NCBI RefSeq assembly: GCF_037975245.1
Contig: NC_092569.1
Span: 2,273,501-2,337,500 of the forward strand
Direction: 5' to 3'
Length of the DNA: 64,000 nt
DNA from: Apostichopus japonicus
Lineage: Eukaryota; Echinodermata; Holothuroidea; Aspidochirotida; Stichopodidae
A program made the translations under genes and the position numbers. The notes under the pieces are model-generated. The model did not search any database and had not been told where the DNA came from. It was given only the letters and a program-made list of their open reading frames with translations. This document shows positions 11,451 to 34,621 of the stretch, piece by piece. Every line of letters begins with the position of its first letter. The stretch's first letter is position 1.

Positions 11451-14400
11451 TATAGGCATATTTATAACTTTTTTAATTCCTATTCAATACATTTACCGAC
11501 ACATGGTTACAAGAAGAAGTGTGGTTATATCATTTGCTGAATGTTATTGACAGTCCAGCAGTTAGAAGGTCCATGCCTACTTAACAAACACTTTGAAATT
11601 ACGGATTGTTTTCCACCCCACCAACCTCCCCCCCCCCCATCCCTCCACACACACACACTTTTGTAACTAATGATGCTCCAGCTTACCACCCTAATTCTTA
11701 ATTTCGGGAAAAGTCCATAATTAGATAAATCATTATAAAATTGGTCGTTGAGATAAAAGTCGCATTTGAAGGAATACGTCGAAATTTTGCTATCGGAATA
11801 GTAGAGGATCATGTGGAACTTTCAAAATAAAGCATGCGACAGCTTAAGATGAGAGGCCAAAACTTTGAGGAAAAGAATCTAAATTGCGATACAAACGTCG
11901 CCTTTGAAGAACGAGTAGATATTTCAAAATATCATAGTCGAAATTTTCAGAAAAAATATCGAAAGTTTGAGCATACCTGCGATAGCGTCAAACTTTTCAT
12001 GGAAGAAATATTAAACATTTTAATAATTCGAAAAACGCAAAATGTTGAGAAACAAATTACCCCCCAAAAAAATCGGTATTACAGGTAAAAATTTGAAGCT
12101 AAAACAGTTCAAACTTCAATAAAAAGTGGAAAATTTTGAAGTAAAAGACAAACACAAGTCGAAAATCTGTAGAAACATCATTAAATCTTATATCAATAAT
12201 GCTGAGCAAATTATATTGTTCTTCTGTTCCTTTAAACTCAAAATGCTGCATCATATCGCGACCTGCACAGAAAGACGTTTACGTACCGTATGAAGTATGC
12301 AACACTCAATGCTACTACAAGGATCATGATGAGTATAACCAAAACGGGCACGAGAACTTTCGCACCAGGTCCCGTCTGTTTGCCTTTTAAGGATTTGGAA
12401 AAGTTAGCAGCATTCCTCGTCGAAGATGGCGTATTGGAAACCAAAGAATTTGTATCTGTAGAGAAATCAAGAAAAATCCAATCACTAAGAAATAATTTTG
12501 CAAGTGAACAAGACGAGCAGCCGTCGTTGGTGAAAGCAGCCCTTGTTTCGTTCAGGAGGCTCTCAGTGTACATTGGTTCAGCTGTAAGACTACATCTGGA
12601 TCTTCACAAGTATAGAAAATGTCGTCATGACGGCTGAGTTGAGTCTGATATCGTTCAGTAGTCGTAGCAGTCTCCGACCGGTCTAAGTCGTGAACCGCAG
12701 CGAAGTACCAACAGAAAATCGTGGGCTTTAAGCTTTTCTATTATTTGTTACTGGATCATACCATTACAATTGTGCATACAAAAATTGGGAAGTATAAAAC
12801 AAGAAATTGTATGATATTTACCATGACTAAAGGATTTGGAAACGGTAGCAGTATACGTCGTCGAAGATGGCGTATTGGGAACCAAAGAATTTGTATCTGT
12901 AGAGAAATCAAGAAAAATCCAATCACTAAGAAATAATTTTGCAAGTGAACAAGACGAGCAGCCGTCGTTGGTGAAAGCAGCCCTTGTTTCGTTCAGGAGG
13001 CTCCTAGTGCACCTTGGTTCAGCTGTAAGGCTACATCTGGATCTTCACAAATATAGAAAACGTCGTCATGACGGCTGAGTTGAGTCTGATCTCGTTCAGT
13101 AGTCGTAGCAGTCTCCGACCGGTCTAAGTCGTGAACCGCAGCGAAGTACCAACAGACAATCGTGGGCTTTAAGCTTTTCTATTATTTGTTACTGGATCAT
13201 ACCATTTCAAATTGAGCATAAAAAAATTGGGAAGTATAAAACAAGAAATTGTATGATATTTACCATGACTAAAGGATTTGGAAACGGTAGCCGTATACGT
13301 CGTCGAAGATGGCGTATTGGGAACCAAAGAATTTGTATCTGTAGAGAAATCAAGAAAAATCCAATCACTAAGAAATAATTTTGCAAGTGAACAAGACGAG
13401 CAGCCGTCGTTGGTGAAAGCAGCCCTTGTTTCGTTCAGGAGGCTCTCAGTGTACATTGGTTCAGCTGTAAGGCTACATCTGGATCTTCACAAATATAGAA
13501 AACGTCCTCACGACGGTTGAGTTGAGTCCGGTCTCGTTCAGTAGTCATAGCAGCCTGCGACTGGTCTTAATCGTGGACAGCGAAGTACCGACAGACAGCC
13601 GTGCAAACAGTCGTAAACTTTGAAAGGCATATAAGAATCATCAAAAAGAATGATATGTTTTAAGTGTAAAAATCCCCAAACATTTGAGTGTCAGTACTAC
13701 GTCTGTAGCCAGTTTGCTGTTTGAAGATATTGACATGTAAAATACACTAAATCCATGGAATGCTCTATTATGTGTTTAATGATGATGACGTCGGCTCCCC
13801 AGTGTAGGTGTAAATGTTAATGATAGTCCATTGTTTTAGAACTATTAATAACTTAACCGATACATTCATATAAGCAACAGACACACAGTATCTATGTGTC
13901 CTTGACCAATGCATGTAAACATGTCTTATGTTCTCCCATTGAGTTCTGGATTGCAATCTGAGGAACTGAACTAATGGTCTGTGTAAAAGACTATAGTTCA
14001 GTCACTTTAAAGATAAACCTCGGTTATCTCAATGGTCATTTTTCATTCATTGAAAGTGTTATAAAAATGAAACTGGCCCTGATAGCAGTATTTTAGCAGT
14101 GACAAGTAGTCTGCAACAAATTGAAATTAAGCTCGTGCTTAACGTCTTTCAGGGCTTTCAGCATTTCTATTATATGTTACTGAATCATACATGAAATTGT
14201 GCATATTATATTGGGAAGTATAAAAACAAAATTGTATGATATTTACCATGACTAAAGGATTTGGAAGAGGTAGCAGCATTCGTCGTCGAAAATGGCGCAT
14301 TGGGAACCGAAGAATCTGTATCTGTCGAGAAATTAAGAAAAATTCAATCACTAAGAAATCATTTTGCGACTGAACCAAAAGTACAGCTGTCGTTGTGAAA

Positions 14401-17400
14401 GCAGCACTTGTGTTTTCAGGAGGCTTTCAGTGTACCTTGGTTCAGCTGTAAAGACTACATCTGGATCTTCACAAATATAGAAAACGTCGTCACGACGGTT
14501 GAGTTGAGTCCGGTCTCGTTCAGTATATTCGTAGCAGTCTGCGACCGGTTCTAATCGTGAACTGCAGCGGAGTACCGACAGACAGTCATGAAAAGAGTCG
14601 TAAACTTTGAAAGGCATAAAAGGATCATCCAAAATATTGATGTGTTTCAAGTGTAAAACTCCTCAAACAATTGAGTGCCAGTACCACGTCTGTAGCAAGT
14701 TTGTTGTTTGAAGATGTTCACATAAAATATACTAAATCCCTGGAATGCTCCTTTAAGGGTTAAATGATGATGACGTCGACTCCTCATGTGCAGGTGTAAA
14801 TGTTAATGTTAGTCTATTGTTTTAGAACTATTAATAACTTAACCCATACATTCATATAAACAACAGACACTCAGTATATCTATGTGTCCTTGACCAATGC
14901 ATGTAAACATGTCTTATGTTCTCCATTGAGTTCTGGATTGTAATCTGAGGAACTGAACTAATGGTCTGTGTAATAGACTACCTAGTTTAGTCACTTTAAT
15001 AGTGAACCTCGGTCATTTCAAAGGTCATTTCTCATCTATTGAAAGTAATACAGAAATGAAACTGGCACTGATAGCAGTATTTTAGCAGTGACAATTAGTC
15101 TGCAACAAATTAAAAATTAAGTTCGTGCTTAACGTCTTTCAGGGCTTTCAGCATTTCTATTATATGTTACTGAATCATACATGAAATTGTGCATATTATA
15201 TTGGGAAGTTTAAAAACAAAATTGTATGAGATTTACCATGACTAGAGGATTTGGAAGAGGTAGCAGCATTCGTCGTCGAAAATGGCGCATTGGGAACCAA
15301 AGGATCTGATTCTGTACACAAATCATGAAAAATATAATGACTAAGAACTAATTTTGCAAGTTAACTAGACGTACAGCTGTCGTTGTGAAATCAGCCCTTG
15401 TGTCGTTCAGTAGGCTCACAGGTTACCTTGGTTCAGCTGTAAAGACTACATCTGGATCTTCACAAATATAGAAAACGTCGTCACGACGGTTGAGTTGAGT
15501 CCGGTCTCGTTCAGTATATTCGTAGCAGTCTGCGACCGGTTCTAATCGTGAACTGCAGCGGGGTACCGACAGACAGTCGTGCAAACAGTCGTAAACTTTG
15601 AAAGGCATATAATAATCATCAAAAAGATTGATATGTTGTAAGTGTCAAAATCCCCAAGCATTTGACTGTCAGTACTACGTCTGTAGCCAGTTTGTTGTTT
15701 GAAGATAATACTGAAATAAAATATACTATATATGATGATGACGTCGGCTCCCCAGTGCAGGTCTAAATGTTGATGTTAGTCCATTGTTTTAGAAATACTA
15801 ATAACTTAACCCATACATTCATATAAACAACAGACACACAGTATAATGGTCTGTGTGAATAGTTCAGTCACTTTAAACCTCGGTCATTTCAATGGTCATT
15901 TTTTTTATCCATTGAAAGTGTTATAAGGATGAAACTGGCAATGATAGCAGTATTTTAGCAGTGTCAATTATAGTCTGAAACGAATTAAAATTAAGTTCGT
16001 GTTTAACGTCATTCTGCGCTTTAAGGATTTCTATTTTATGTTACTGAATCATATATAAAATTGTGCATACAAAAATTGGGAATATAAAAAAGAAAACAAA
16101 TTATTTTTACCAAGACTAAAATACACTTGAAAACCACGTGATTCGTCACGCATTCCGTTGTTGCCCTTTTTCAAAAGAATTCTTAAATAACAACCCGGTG
16201 ATCCACTGCGCGTTACCGGAATGGGACAGTTTCCCGAACAAGAACAAATTTCCGCCACAAGCGGCGTGTTCATTTCGTCACAAACCTGTTAAAAATTCAA
16301 ACGGACATTTATTATTCTGTTCATAAATAGTAAACATTTGATGGTAAAATGGGACTTTCATTCTAAATTGATGAATAATATAGTATTTGAATTATAGGTG
16401 GACTAAATCTTTGATAATAGCTACTCATCAATTAGCATTCCTTTCGATATCACTAAAATTCACGAAAGTCTTGGAAAGGATTGATGAAAACATGAACCCC
16501 TCCCATATCCACCTGGATCCTCAAGGGAGTTCTAAAACAGGTTTGAACCTAAATTATATGTAGCAGGATATGTAACTCGGTATACGCTGAAGAAAGTTGA
16601 ATGAAAGTTATACTTACCCTTGCTTATACAGGTTCGAAATTATTACCATTGTCGGTGGTATACACGTCTGGATTTAAGGCTGAGTGATTCGTAAAATTAC
16701 GTAAACCAGGGGCTTTCATGGACTTCCACACTCGATAGTAAGGCCTCCCAATATTTCTTAAACCCAATCGTATATAAAGTTTCATACATACTTCTTAAAC
16801 CAATATGTGTTAACTGAGCGAAATATTAAATTGTTGCATAACATAATGGTATTGCAAAAATTGAAAACTACACGCATCATTCTTTTCACATTTTAAAATT
16901 TGATTTATATCCTAGAATTTCTATCTTCAGTTTATTTGGAAATGCTTGTCAGTTGGTTTTCCTTCTCAAATGTTCTTTTGAGCTTTATGTATCATGTAAT
17001 GTAACTTCTTCAAGTAAGATGTAATGGTTAATGTTTAGAGTACCTGCATAGCGACACAAAACGACACAGAAATATGTTATTTATGTTATTAACGTTATTT
17101 AAACTTTGCATTGAGCCTGATAATCACAACTAGTTTAGGTGTTTGTTTTGAACAAATTGAATTAAGTAAAAACATTTTTTTACTAATAATATACAGCAAG
17201 AACAAGATGCAAATTAGAACTTGACAGCGTTCTATGTAGAGTTGATATGTGCGCATTATAAATACTGTATTATTATAATTATTATTATTATTGTTGTTGT
17301 TGTAGTTATTATTTGATTATTGTTATTATTCTTATTCTTATTCATCATTCTGATCGTCATCGTCATCGTCATCGTCGTCATCATCGTCGTTATAATCATT

Positions 17401-19203
17401 TTTATAATTATTATGATTACGACGACGACTAAGATGACGATGTCGATGATTGTAATAGGCACAAGCTATGAACCAGAATTTGACCCGGCATATAGCGAAT
17501 GGAGAGGTAAGCATATAGATTGAAGGGTATATAGAAAGTATTTTTGGTACGCGTATAACTTACTTCGGTTATGCTAAAAGTATCGGGACACATGTTCATA
17601 TTCCTCTCCAATGACAAGTATGTAATGCTGATACGAATTAAATCATTTGCATTTGAGTTGAGCTGAAGCGTAATTGACCAGCAGAATGTTTCCCCCATGT
17701 TTGGTTGATAATATGCGCTGGGTGGTGTGATGCTGATTATAACAGCATCATGTAACTGTATCACCATACAGTCTAAGGAAAGAATGGAAATTAAACAAGT
17801 TGATGAACAGTGATATGTACCAAAATGAATCATAACATTTTATGAAAATATTTAAAAATCAGGAAATCTTAACAGTGAACAAGAAATCGAATGGCAAGTA
17901 CAAAAACTCATCATTAAGATATCGAAACTTCAAGCAGATCTAGTAGAGACTGCCATAAAATATATGAGATATAGTCTCATATAAGAAAACGAATTTTACA
18001 ATATTGTTCAATTGTAATTTAAAAGCGAAAATCTTCTGATATTGACGAATTCTTTTATAAAGAAAATTCCTACTTGTGCGTCAGATCATGAACGAGTTGT
18101 TAAAAAAAATGAAAATTGGAATAATATACGGTCAACCGGCTGCCCAACTATTTAGGGTGCATTGTGTTTATTCGTTCACGATGTAATATGTCTTTAACAC
18201 TATGTTTCAACAATCCGTAAATTTCAAAGTGTTTGTCGCCAAGTTAAGTATGCATGGACCTTCTAACTGCTGAACTGTCATTAACGTTCAGCAAATAATA
18301 TTGCCACACTTCTTCTTGTAAGCATGTGTCGGTATATGTATTGTAAAGGAATTAAGAAAGTTATTTATATGCCTATGTATATATATATACATACATATAC
18401 ATACATCAAAAACATGAATGTATGAATGTGAGTTTGTTTATCATATAACCTACTTGCTACTAGAATATTTCAACATAACAGATGAACAGTGCGCTTGTTT
18501 AACTTTCTTATTAGTTATTTTACATACAATGTCATAGTTCCATTCTTGTCCAAGGAGTATTGGTATTTCCTTAATGAATTTCCCTCATGGGTGACTTTAA
18601 TTCTGATATTTGGTTTTTAGCCTAATTCTGTGGTGACCTACGATTTTTGCCCGACAAACCTCGATTCACATTTATGTCACAGTAAGAGCGGTCTTTATGT
18701 TGGACATTACTTTGAGGCGTCGTGATGAACTGAGAACGTCTTCAAAACATGTTGGTTATGGGAAGATGTCTTATTTAGTTACTTTAGCTGAAATAGGTAT
18801 GGGATTGATTGGAGGCTGAAGTACACAGAAGTATATTTGCGCAACACTTGGGTTGATAGAGGCAATTATAGAAGATTTGAGGCATTTAAAGAGCAGCCTA
18901 GGAAATTTGTTTACTGCCAGCTAGAATTCATGTTCCGAAATTTTTTGCGTTCTCGTTGCTAAAAGATCGAAATGGTCATTACATAGGGGATTGTAGATAT
19001 CACGAAAAGTGAATGTTTGTTTGTATGTACGTGTGCATGTGTGTATGTATGTGTGTATGTATGTATACAATTACACGTACACATTTACCTTTGACCGTCA
19101 AAAGAATAAGTGATTAAACCTTACCTTCTTGGGCAGTTACGGCTGCCAACATATATCCGAATTGAAGTATACCATGTATCAACGATATCTTTGAAGTAAC
19201 CAT
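10103..19203 (-). CDS. Receptor gene 2: CUB-domain, long-stalk, single-pass receptor with tyrosine-rich tail (9 exons)
   Basis: Exons, in transcript order: 19125-19203, 17564-17772, 16111-16285, 15237-15311, 14247-14321, 13264-13338, 12822-12896, 12287-12455, 10103-10565. Total 1395 nt, 464 codons plus stop, open throughout. Layout: signal peptide 1 to about 25, CUB domain 27-154, stalk 155 to about 287 from four repeated exons, transmembrane 288-310, tail 311-464. It is near-identical to gene 3 over long stretches of intron, so that duplication is recent. The last intron (10,566-12,286) is about twice as long as in gene 1 because it gained an inverted intron copy and a hAT-type fragment. Function inferred as for gene 1. 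Confidence 0.8.
10784..11085 (-). mobile_element. Fragment of the hAT-type non-autonomous element seen at 42540-42834
   Basis: Reverse complement of most of the 42.5-kb element (AGTGAAAAATATGGG, CTCCGCAAGTCAGAAA, CACCAAATTGCATCT, CCCTTAGACCCCTCCCCCAG). It has an internal partial duplication at about 10,980 and no clean ends. Confidence 0.65.
11211..12175 (-). repeat. Inverted copy of a gene 1-type intron 1 segment, inside the last intron of gene 2
   Basis: 11,211-11,600 is the reverse complement of intron 1 sequence found at about 6,190-6,580 and 32,570-32,720, for example AATACCAATACTCCTTGG against CCAAGGAGTATTGGTATT. 11,640-12,175 is the reverse complement of 28,500-29,130, at visibly lower identity. 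Gene 1 has these two parts next to each other except for (TA)n and the LINE, so the inverted copy represents the pre-LINE arrangement. The plus-strand 84-codon ORF inside it is not a gene. Confidence 0.7.
11405..11454. repeat. (TA)n microsatellite
   Basis: Dinucleotide tract in the inverted intron copy. Confidence 0.95.
12287..12455 (-). CDS. Gene 2 transmembrane exon
   Basis: 169 nt, phase 1 in (CTCTACAG), phase 2 out (GTACGT). The stalk-like start NSLVSNTPSSTRNAANFSKS is followed by KGKQTGPGAK and a 23-residue helix (residues 288-310). Splicing to 10565 restores an Arg codon and gives FIRYYRRRKSGDK. Confidence 0.85.
12822..12896 (-). CDS. Gene 2 stalk exon d (75 nt, phase 1-1)
   Basis: Same peptide as stalk exon c; 442 bp away. 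The near-identity of the two units indicates very recent tandem exon duplication. Confidence 0.65.
13264..13338 (-). CDS. Gene 2 stalk exon c (75 nt, phase 1-1)
   Basis: Encodes DTNSLVPNTPSSTTYTAT then VSKSFSH; acceptor TCTCTACAG, donor GTAAAT. Part of a 442-bp tandem unit nearly identical to the next one. Confidence 0.65.
14247..14321 (-). CDS. Gene 2 stalk exon b (75 nt, phase 1-1)
   Basis: Encodes DTDSSVPNAPFSTTNAAT then SSKSFSH; acceptor TCGACAG, donor GTAAAT; 990 bp from exon a. Confidence 0.62.
15237..15311 (-). CDS. Gene 2 stalk exon a (75 nt, phase 1-1)
   Basis: Encodes ESDPLVPNAPFSTTNAAT then SSKSSSH. Acceptor GTACAG, donor GTAAAT. Ser/Thr-rich, no Cys. Confidence 0.62.
16111..16285 (-). 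CDS. Gene 2 exon 3: C-terminal half of CUB domain
   Basis: 175 nt, phase 0 to 1; acceptor TTTTTAACAG, donor GTAAAA. Peptide VCDEMNTPLVAEICSCSGNC, then GCYLRILL and RGFQVYFSL. Position 51 is Gly here but Cys in gene 3, so disulfide content may differ between the paralogs. Confidence 0.8.
17564..17772 (-). CDS. Gene 2 exon 2: N-terminal half of CUB domain
   Basis: 209 nt, phase 1 to 0; acceptor TTTCCTTAG, donor GTAAGT. Peptide features: DCMVIQLHDAVIISITPPSA, FCWSITLQL, IRISITYLSLE, MCPDTFSITE, matching the CUB strand and Cys order. Confidence 0.82.
19125..19203 (-). CDS. Gene 2 exon 1: signal peptide
   Basis: ATG at 19201-19203; encodes MVTSKISLIHGILQFGYM then LAAVTAQE; donor GTAAGG, phase 1. 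Differs from gene 3 at only a few residues. Confidence 0.8.
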
Positions 19204-19290
19204 GGTACCGCCGTATAAGAAAGTTTCCAAATATATTCGTAAAGTTAACACGAAACTTTCAGCCTTCAGTAAAACTCAGCAATAGATAAA

Positions 19291-19299
19291 TATATATAG
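19291..19299 (-). promoter_or_regulatory. Gene 2 TATA box
   Basis: CTATATATA, 88 bp upstream of the gene 2 ATG. It has the same flanks (AGCTC upstream, GCTGAGTTTTACTG downstream) as gene 3. Confidence 0.6.
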
Positions 19300-21287
19300 G
19301 AGCTACTGAAGAACTGAGTGATAAGGAAATTAGAGAGAGTAGGTAATTTCAATAAACATAACGCGTACAAGTTCAACCACACACTAATAGCTTCAGTTGT
19401 TATGTGGAACAACGAAACTGGATGTCTTTGAAATATACTGAAGTGAAGTGATACGTGCGATAACGGGAACAGTTAGATATATAAAACGTATGACTGATAA
19501 AAAGGCAAAAAATCTTTTGTTCTTGGAATGAAATTCACGCGTTAGCAAGTTTGGCCTTTCAGAGTTAACTGATATTGTTCAAACAACAATACAATTGCTA
19601 TTAATTTTGAAAGGGATTGTGGTACCCATTTTTGTGTAACCTGTTTATCATTTGGCTGGTTTTTATTTAAAAGGAAATAAAGACGACTATAATTTAACAT
19701 GTGTTTCCCTATAGGGAAGACCTACGAGTATTTATAGAAAGCTTGACATGGGGATCAGTATTGTTTGTTCAATAATTATTATCTGAAAATGATAGAAACG
19801 AAAATAAGGATGAATTTTATAAATTCGAATTGATCATGACCAAAGCCCCGCACTGGACATAACCTAAATCCATATTTCAGTGTACACTCGTGAAGGAACA
19901 AATTATTTGCTGACGGGATGTAGGGAAATGACGTTTCATTTATATATGCTTATTCTAAGTTTAATAAGTGATGTATAGCAATGCCTTCAATACCAACATA
20001 AAAGAGATTTGCGACACGCAATGTTACATCCTTTTTGTATATTACAACTTGTATTGACAGTATATATGTGTGACGTGAACTAAATATTCCAGATAACATG
20101 TAGGTTCTTCTCCAGTACTAACAGTATAAGTGAACACACAAACATACCTTAAACAGAGTTACAGACACTGTCGACGTGCTTCAAGTCATATTGTTTGTCG
20201 GACAAACAAGATAAAATCCCAATTGGTTCCGCATTTTGTGCTTTGCCATCGTAAGATCAGTTTGAATACATTTGTTTGTTTGTTTTTTTTGGGGGGGGGC
20301 TAGCATATGTCGAGGGCAACCCCCCTTTTTTTATGGTAGACTTGAAATCGTCGTTGCTATGATCGGGAAGATTGAAAAAGTAAGTTACAATGAATCCATT
20401 GTTTTTTTCTGGGTATACTGACTTTGTGTCCTAATTTTGAGAGCGACAGTGGGTGAACTTTATTTGAATAACTGACTATAGGTGATAGATGGTTTGATGT
20501 GGGGTGGGGTGGGGTAGATACCAAAGGCTCTTTGTAGGTTTATCTTTTTGAGAAGTTCTCAGTCTAGTGTACCATTAGGCTTCACTCTCAACAGCTCGTC
20601 GGTGTACCATGTGGCCAAATTAGGAAGATATCATCGATGTAAAATACGTAAAATAATGACATTATTTGAATACTTTTCAGCAATGGTAATTCAAGAGACT
20701 ACTAAAAATACATTTTCTAAGCAAAGTTGTTTGATGGTAAACAGTTGTTTTGAAAGCAAGAGTAGTATAGTGCTTAGGATAAATCTGATGAAGTACACGA
20801 TATCTTTTGTACTCTTTTTAATAAAAAATATATATATTTCCGTACAGCTATGAGATTATTTCGATCAATGATATTACCAGTTCTTGATTTGAAGTTAAAA
20901 AAAGGACAAAAAATAAGACTAGTCAAGAATTGTTTTCTGAAGAAGAATTAGCCTCGATTTATTTTAAACAGCAGAAATGGCAAATACAGGAAGTAATTTT
21001 CAAAAAACTTATGAAACATGTTAGTTTCGAATAAACATTTATTTAATAAAAATTTTGTTCTGAGTTTGTCTATTGGTGATGCAATATGTGTCGCCCTGCA
21101 GCACAACACCTTAAATATCAAATATGAAGGTTACAAACAGAATACAGTTAAAAATAAGTATAAACAAAACACAAAAATGTTGAATAAAAATGTAAAAACA
21201 CCAACAGCAACAATATATACATACTCAAAACAATGAATAAAGAGTTATAAAACAAAACATAATTTTGACATTATGTTTTTACCATTT
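19300..21287. other. Intergenic stretch between gene 1's 3' end and gene 2's promoter
   Basis: Counterpart of 7294-9260. I see no gene. Confidence 0.6.
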
Positions 21288-21293
21288 TTTATT
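21288..21293 (-). terminator. Candidate poly(A) signal, gene 1
   Basis: AATAAA about 840 nt after the gene 1 stop; counterpart of 9261-9266. Confidence 0.35.
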
Positions 21294-22129
21294 TGAATGA
21301 CCGAAATCCTCGAAACCATGTGGGCTATCAGACTTTCAAAGTTTACTTTTAAAACACTGACGGTCACATGCATGATCAATGGAAATCAAAAGGCAAACTT
21401 TGTCAAATTCGTGCGAAACACTGTAAGCCCGATACAGGTCAAACTTGGTGAGAGTATATACCTGGTCAAGTGCTGTTAAGGGTCTGTGAGTAACGACGAA
21501 AGAAGGTCAAATGTAAGGGGTCACTAGTCATTAAATATGAACAACTGTTGTTTGCCTGTATTTAGGACGTTCCAATATGACAAATTGCCAGAACTCCGCC
21601 CACCCGCGCATGAAAATTAATCTCGTGAATTTGATATCGTATCATTGTATGTGATGTTTTAAAGGTGAAATGGTCAATGGGGTCAAAGACCAAACTGGGT
21701 CAAATTTGTGCGACAAAGTGTGTCACGAGTCTCCCAAAGCGTAAACCTAATGGACTTCAAACTTGTTAGGTGCAGGTCTTGCCATATGCTGTTGAGTCTC
21801 TGTGAATAATGACGCAATAGACGAGAAGGCAAATATGATTGTCGAAAAAATAGTTCTCGTTATTACGAGAATGTCAAAATGTTTAAAGGACCGAGAATAT
21901 GACTCCAACGAAATGAATATGGCTCCAAATAAACTTAAGGCTTATTTACTTGATGGATGTACAGTATGTTATTGTGTCACCGGAGTAATGTCATTAAAGC
22001 GTTAATGTAACCAAAGTTTGGAATGCAATCTACGACTCAATGGATTGCCCCCTTGTTCCCTTTCGAAAATAATATTTACCTTTACTATTACATTCTCTAT
22101 AACTATCTTAAAATGCATATATTTGCATA

Positions 22130-32894
<10,765 letters not shown>

Positions 32895-32980
32895 GATACC
32901 GCAGTAAAAGAAAGTTTCCAAATATACTCGTAAATATTAACACGAAACTTCCAGTCTTCAGTAAAACTCAGCAATAGATA

Positions 32981-32989
32981 CATATATAG
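32981..32989 (-). promoter_or_regulatory. Gene 1 TATA box
   Basis: CTATATATG, 87 bp upstream of the gene 1 ATG. The promoter-proximal homology to genes 2 and 3 continues to about 33,520. Confidence 0.55.
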
Positions 32990-33529
32990 CAGCTACTGAA
33001 GAACTGAGTGATAAGGAACTTAGGAGTCTACAGGTAATTTCAATACATACATAACGCCTGCAAGTTCAACCACAAACCAATAGCTTCAATTGTTATGTGG
33101 AATAATGAAAATGGATTGTCTTTGATATACTGCAGTGAAGTGATACGTGCTATAACGGGAACAGTTAGACTATAACACTTATGACTGTTAAACAGGCAAA
33201 AAATCTGCTGGTGAAAAAAAAAAAAACAACGTTAGCATATTAGGTCATAACAAGTATTGTTCACACTACAATACAAGTGCGAATAAGAAAGGTGCAGTGG
33301 AAAACCAAATTGGCGTAAGCAGTGTTTCATTTTGCCTGGTTTTATGTATACAAGGAAGTAATGGCGACTACAATTTAACGTGTGGTTCCCTATATGAAAG
33401 AACTATACGACCCTTAATAAGGACGCTTCACAGATGTAAGTAATTATTGTTCAAAAATTACCTGAAAGTGAAAGAAAAGAAAATTCGGATGGATTTGATC
33501 AATTCTGACTGATCATGATTTCATATTCT

Positions 33530-34235
<706 letters not shown>

Positions 34236-34328
34236 TAGGTTGGCGTCTATCTTGGCGCAGAGTGCTCTATGTCCATTGGACAGAGCGGAATATATGTTGG
34301 TACTAGATGAGACTAGTGGAACACTAGT

Positions 34329-34373
34329 AGTTGTAACTCGGAGTTTCACGCTTTGTAGCGATCTTCAGACAAC
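34329..34373 (-). ncRNA. Minimal hammerhead ribozyme motif (minus strand, mirror copy)
   Basis: Exact reverse complement of the plus-strand motif except that stem I has 5 bp (GTTGT/ACAAC), because the palindrome centre interrupts it. Confidence 0.68.
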
Positions 34374-34376
34374 AGC

Positions 34377-34422
34377 AGTTGTCTGAAGATCGCTACAAAG
34401 CGTGAAACTCCGAGTTACAACT
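34377..34422 (+). ncRNA. Minimal hammerhead ribozyme motif (plus strand)
   Basis: Stem I AGTTGT (34377-34382) pairs with ACAACT (34417-34422). The core CTGAAGA is at 34383-34389 and fits CUGANGA. Stem II CGC/GCG has loop TACAAA and a U-U first pair. The core GAAA is at 34404-34407. Stem III is only 3 bp (ACT/AGT) with loop CCG, and the predicted cut falls after U34416. Very short stem III hammerheads are known from Penelope-like elements and retrozymes. No PLE coding sequence is visible nearby. Confidence 0.72.
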
Positions 34423-34455
34423 ACTAGTGTTCCACTAGTCTCATCTAGTACCAAC

Positions 34456-34512
34456 ATATATATATATATATATATTTATATATATTGATATATATATATA
34501 TCTTTATATATC

Positions 34513-34547
<35 letters not shown>

Positions 34548-34553
34548 ATATAT

Positions 34554-34589
<36 letters not shown>

Positions 34590-34620
34590 CTTTATATATC
34601 TTTATATATCGATATATATG
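34456..34620. repeat. Long (TA)n microsatellite
   Basis: Right flank of the palindrome, with CTTTATATAT interruptions. Confidence 0.95.
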
Positions 34621-34621
34621 G

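Larger units (their letters stand above)
12722..13625. repeat. 442-bp tandem exon-bearing units in gene 2
   Basis: GGGCTTTAAGCTTTTCTATT recurs at about 12,723 and 13,165. Each unit holds one stalk exon and one truncated cassette relic, and the units are almost identical. Longer units of about 985-990 bp hold the older stalk exons. Confidence 0.85.
34290..34461. repeat. Perfect palindrome, 84-bp arms, 4-nt centre
   Basis: Arms 34290-34373 and 34378-34461 with centre AGCA, no mismatch. Each arm carries a hammerhead motif. Long (TA)n tracts flank both sides. The 60 bp to the left (34231-34289) are unique, non-TA sequence. Confidence 0.95.

Noticed and set aside
12290-12637. 115-codon plus-strand ORF and its 80-codon relatives at 12,836 and 13,278
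   Set aside because: Antisense to the stalk and transmembrane exons. The minus-strand reading is phase-consistent and spliced.
20548-20853. 101-codon ORF conserved with 8573-8794
   Set aside because: The reading frame extends differently in the two copies and shows no domain, signal peptide or splice support.
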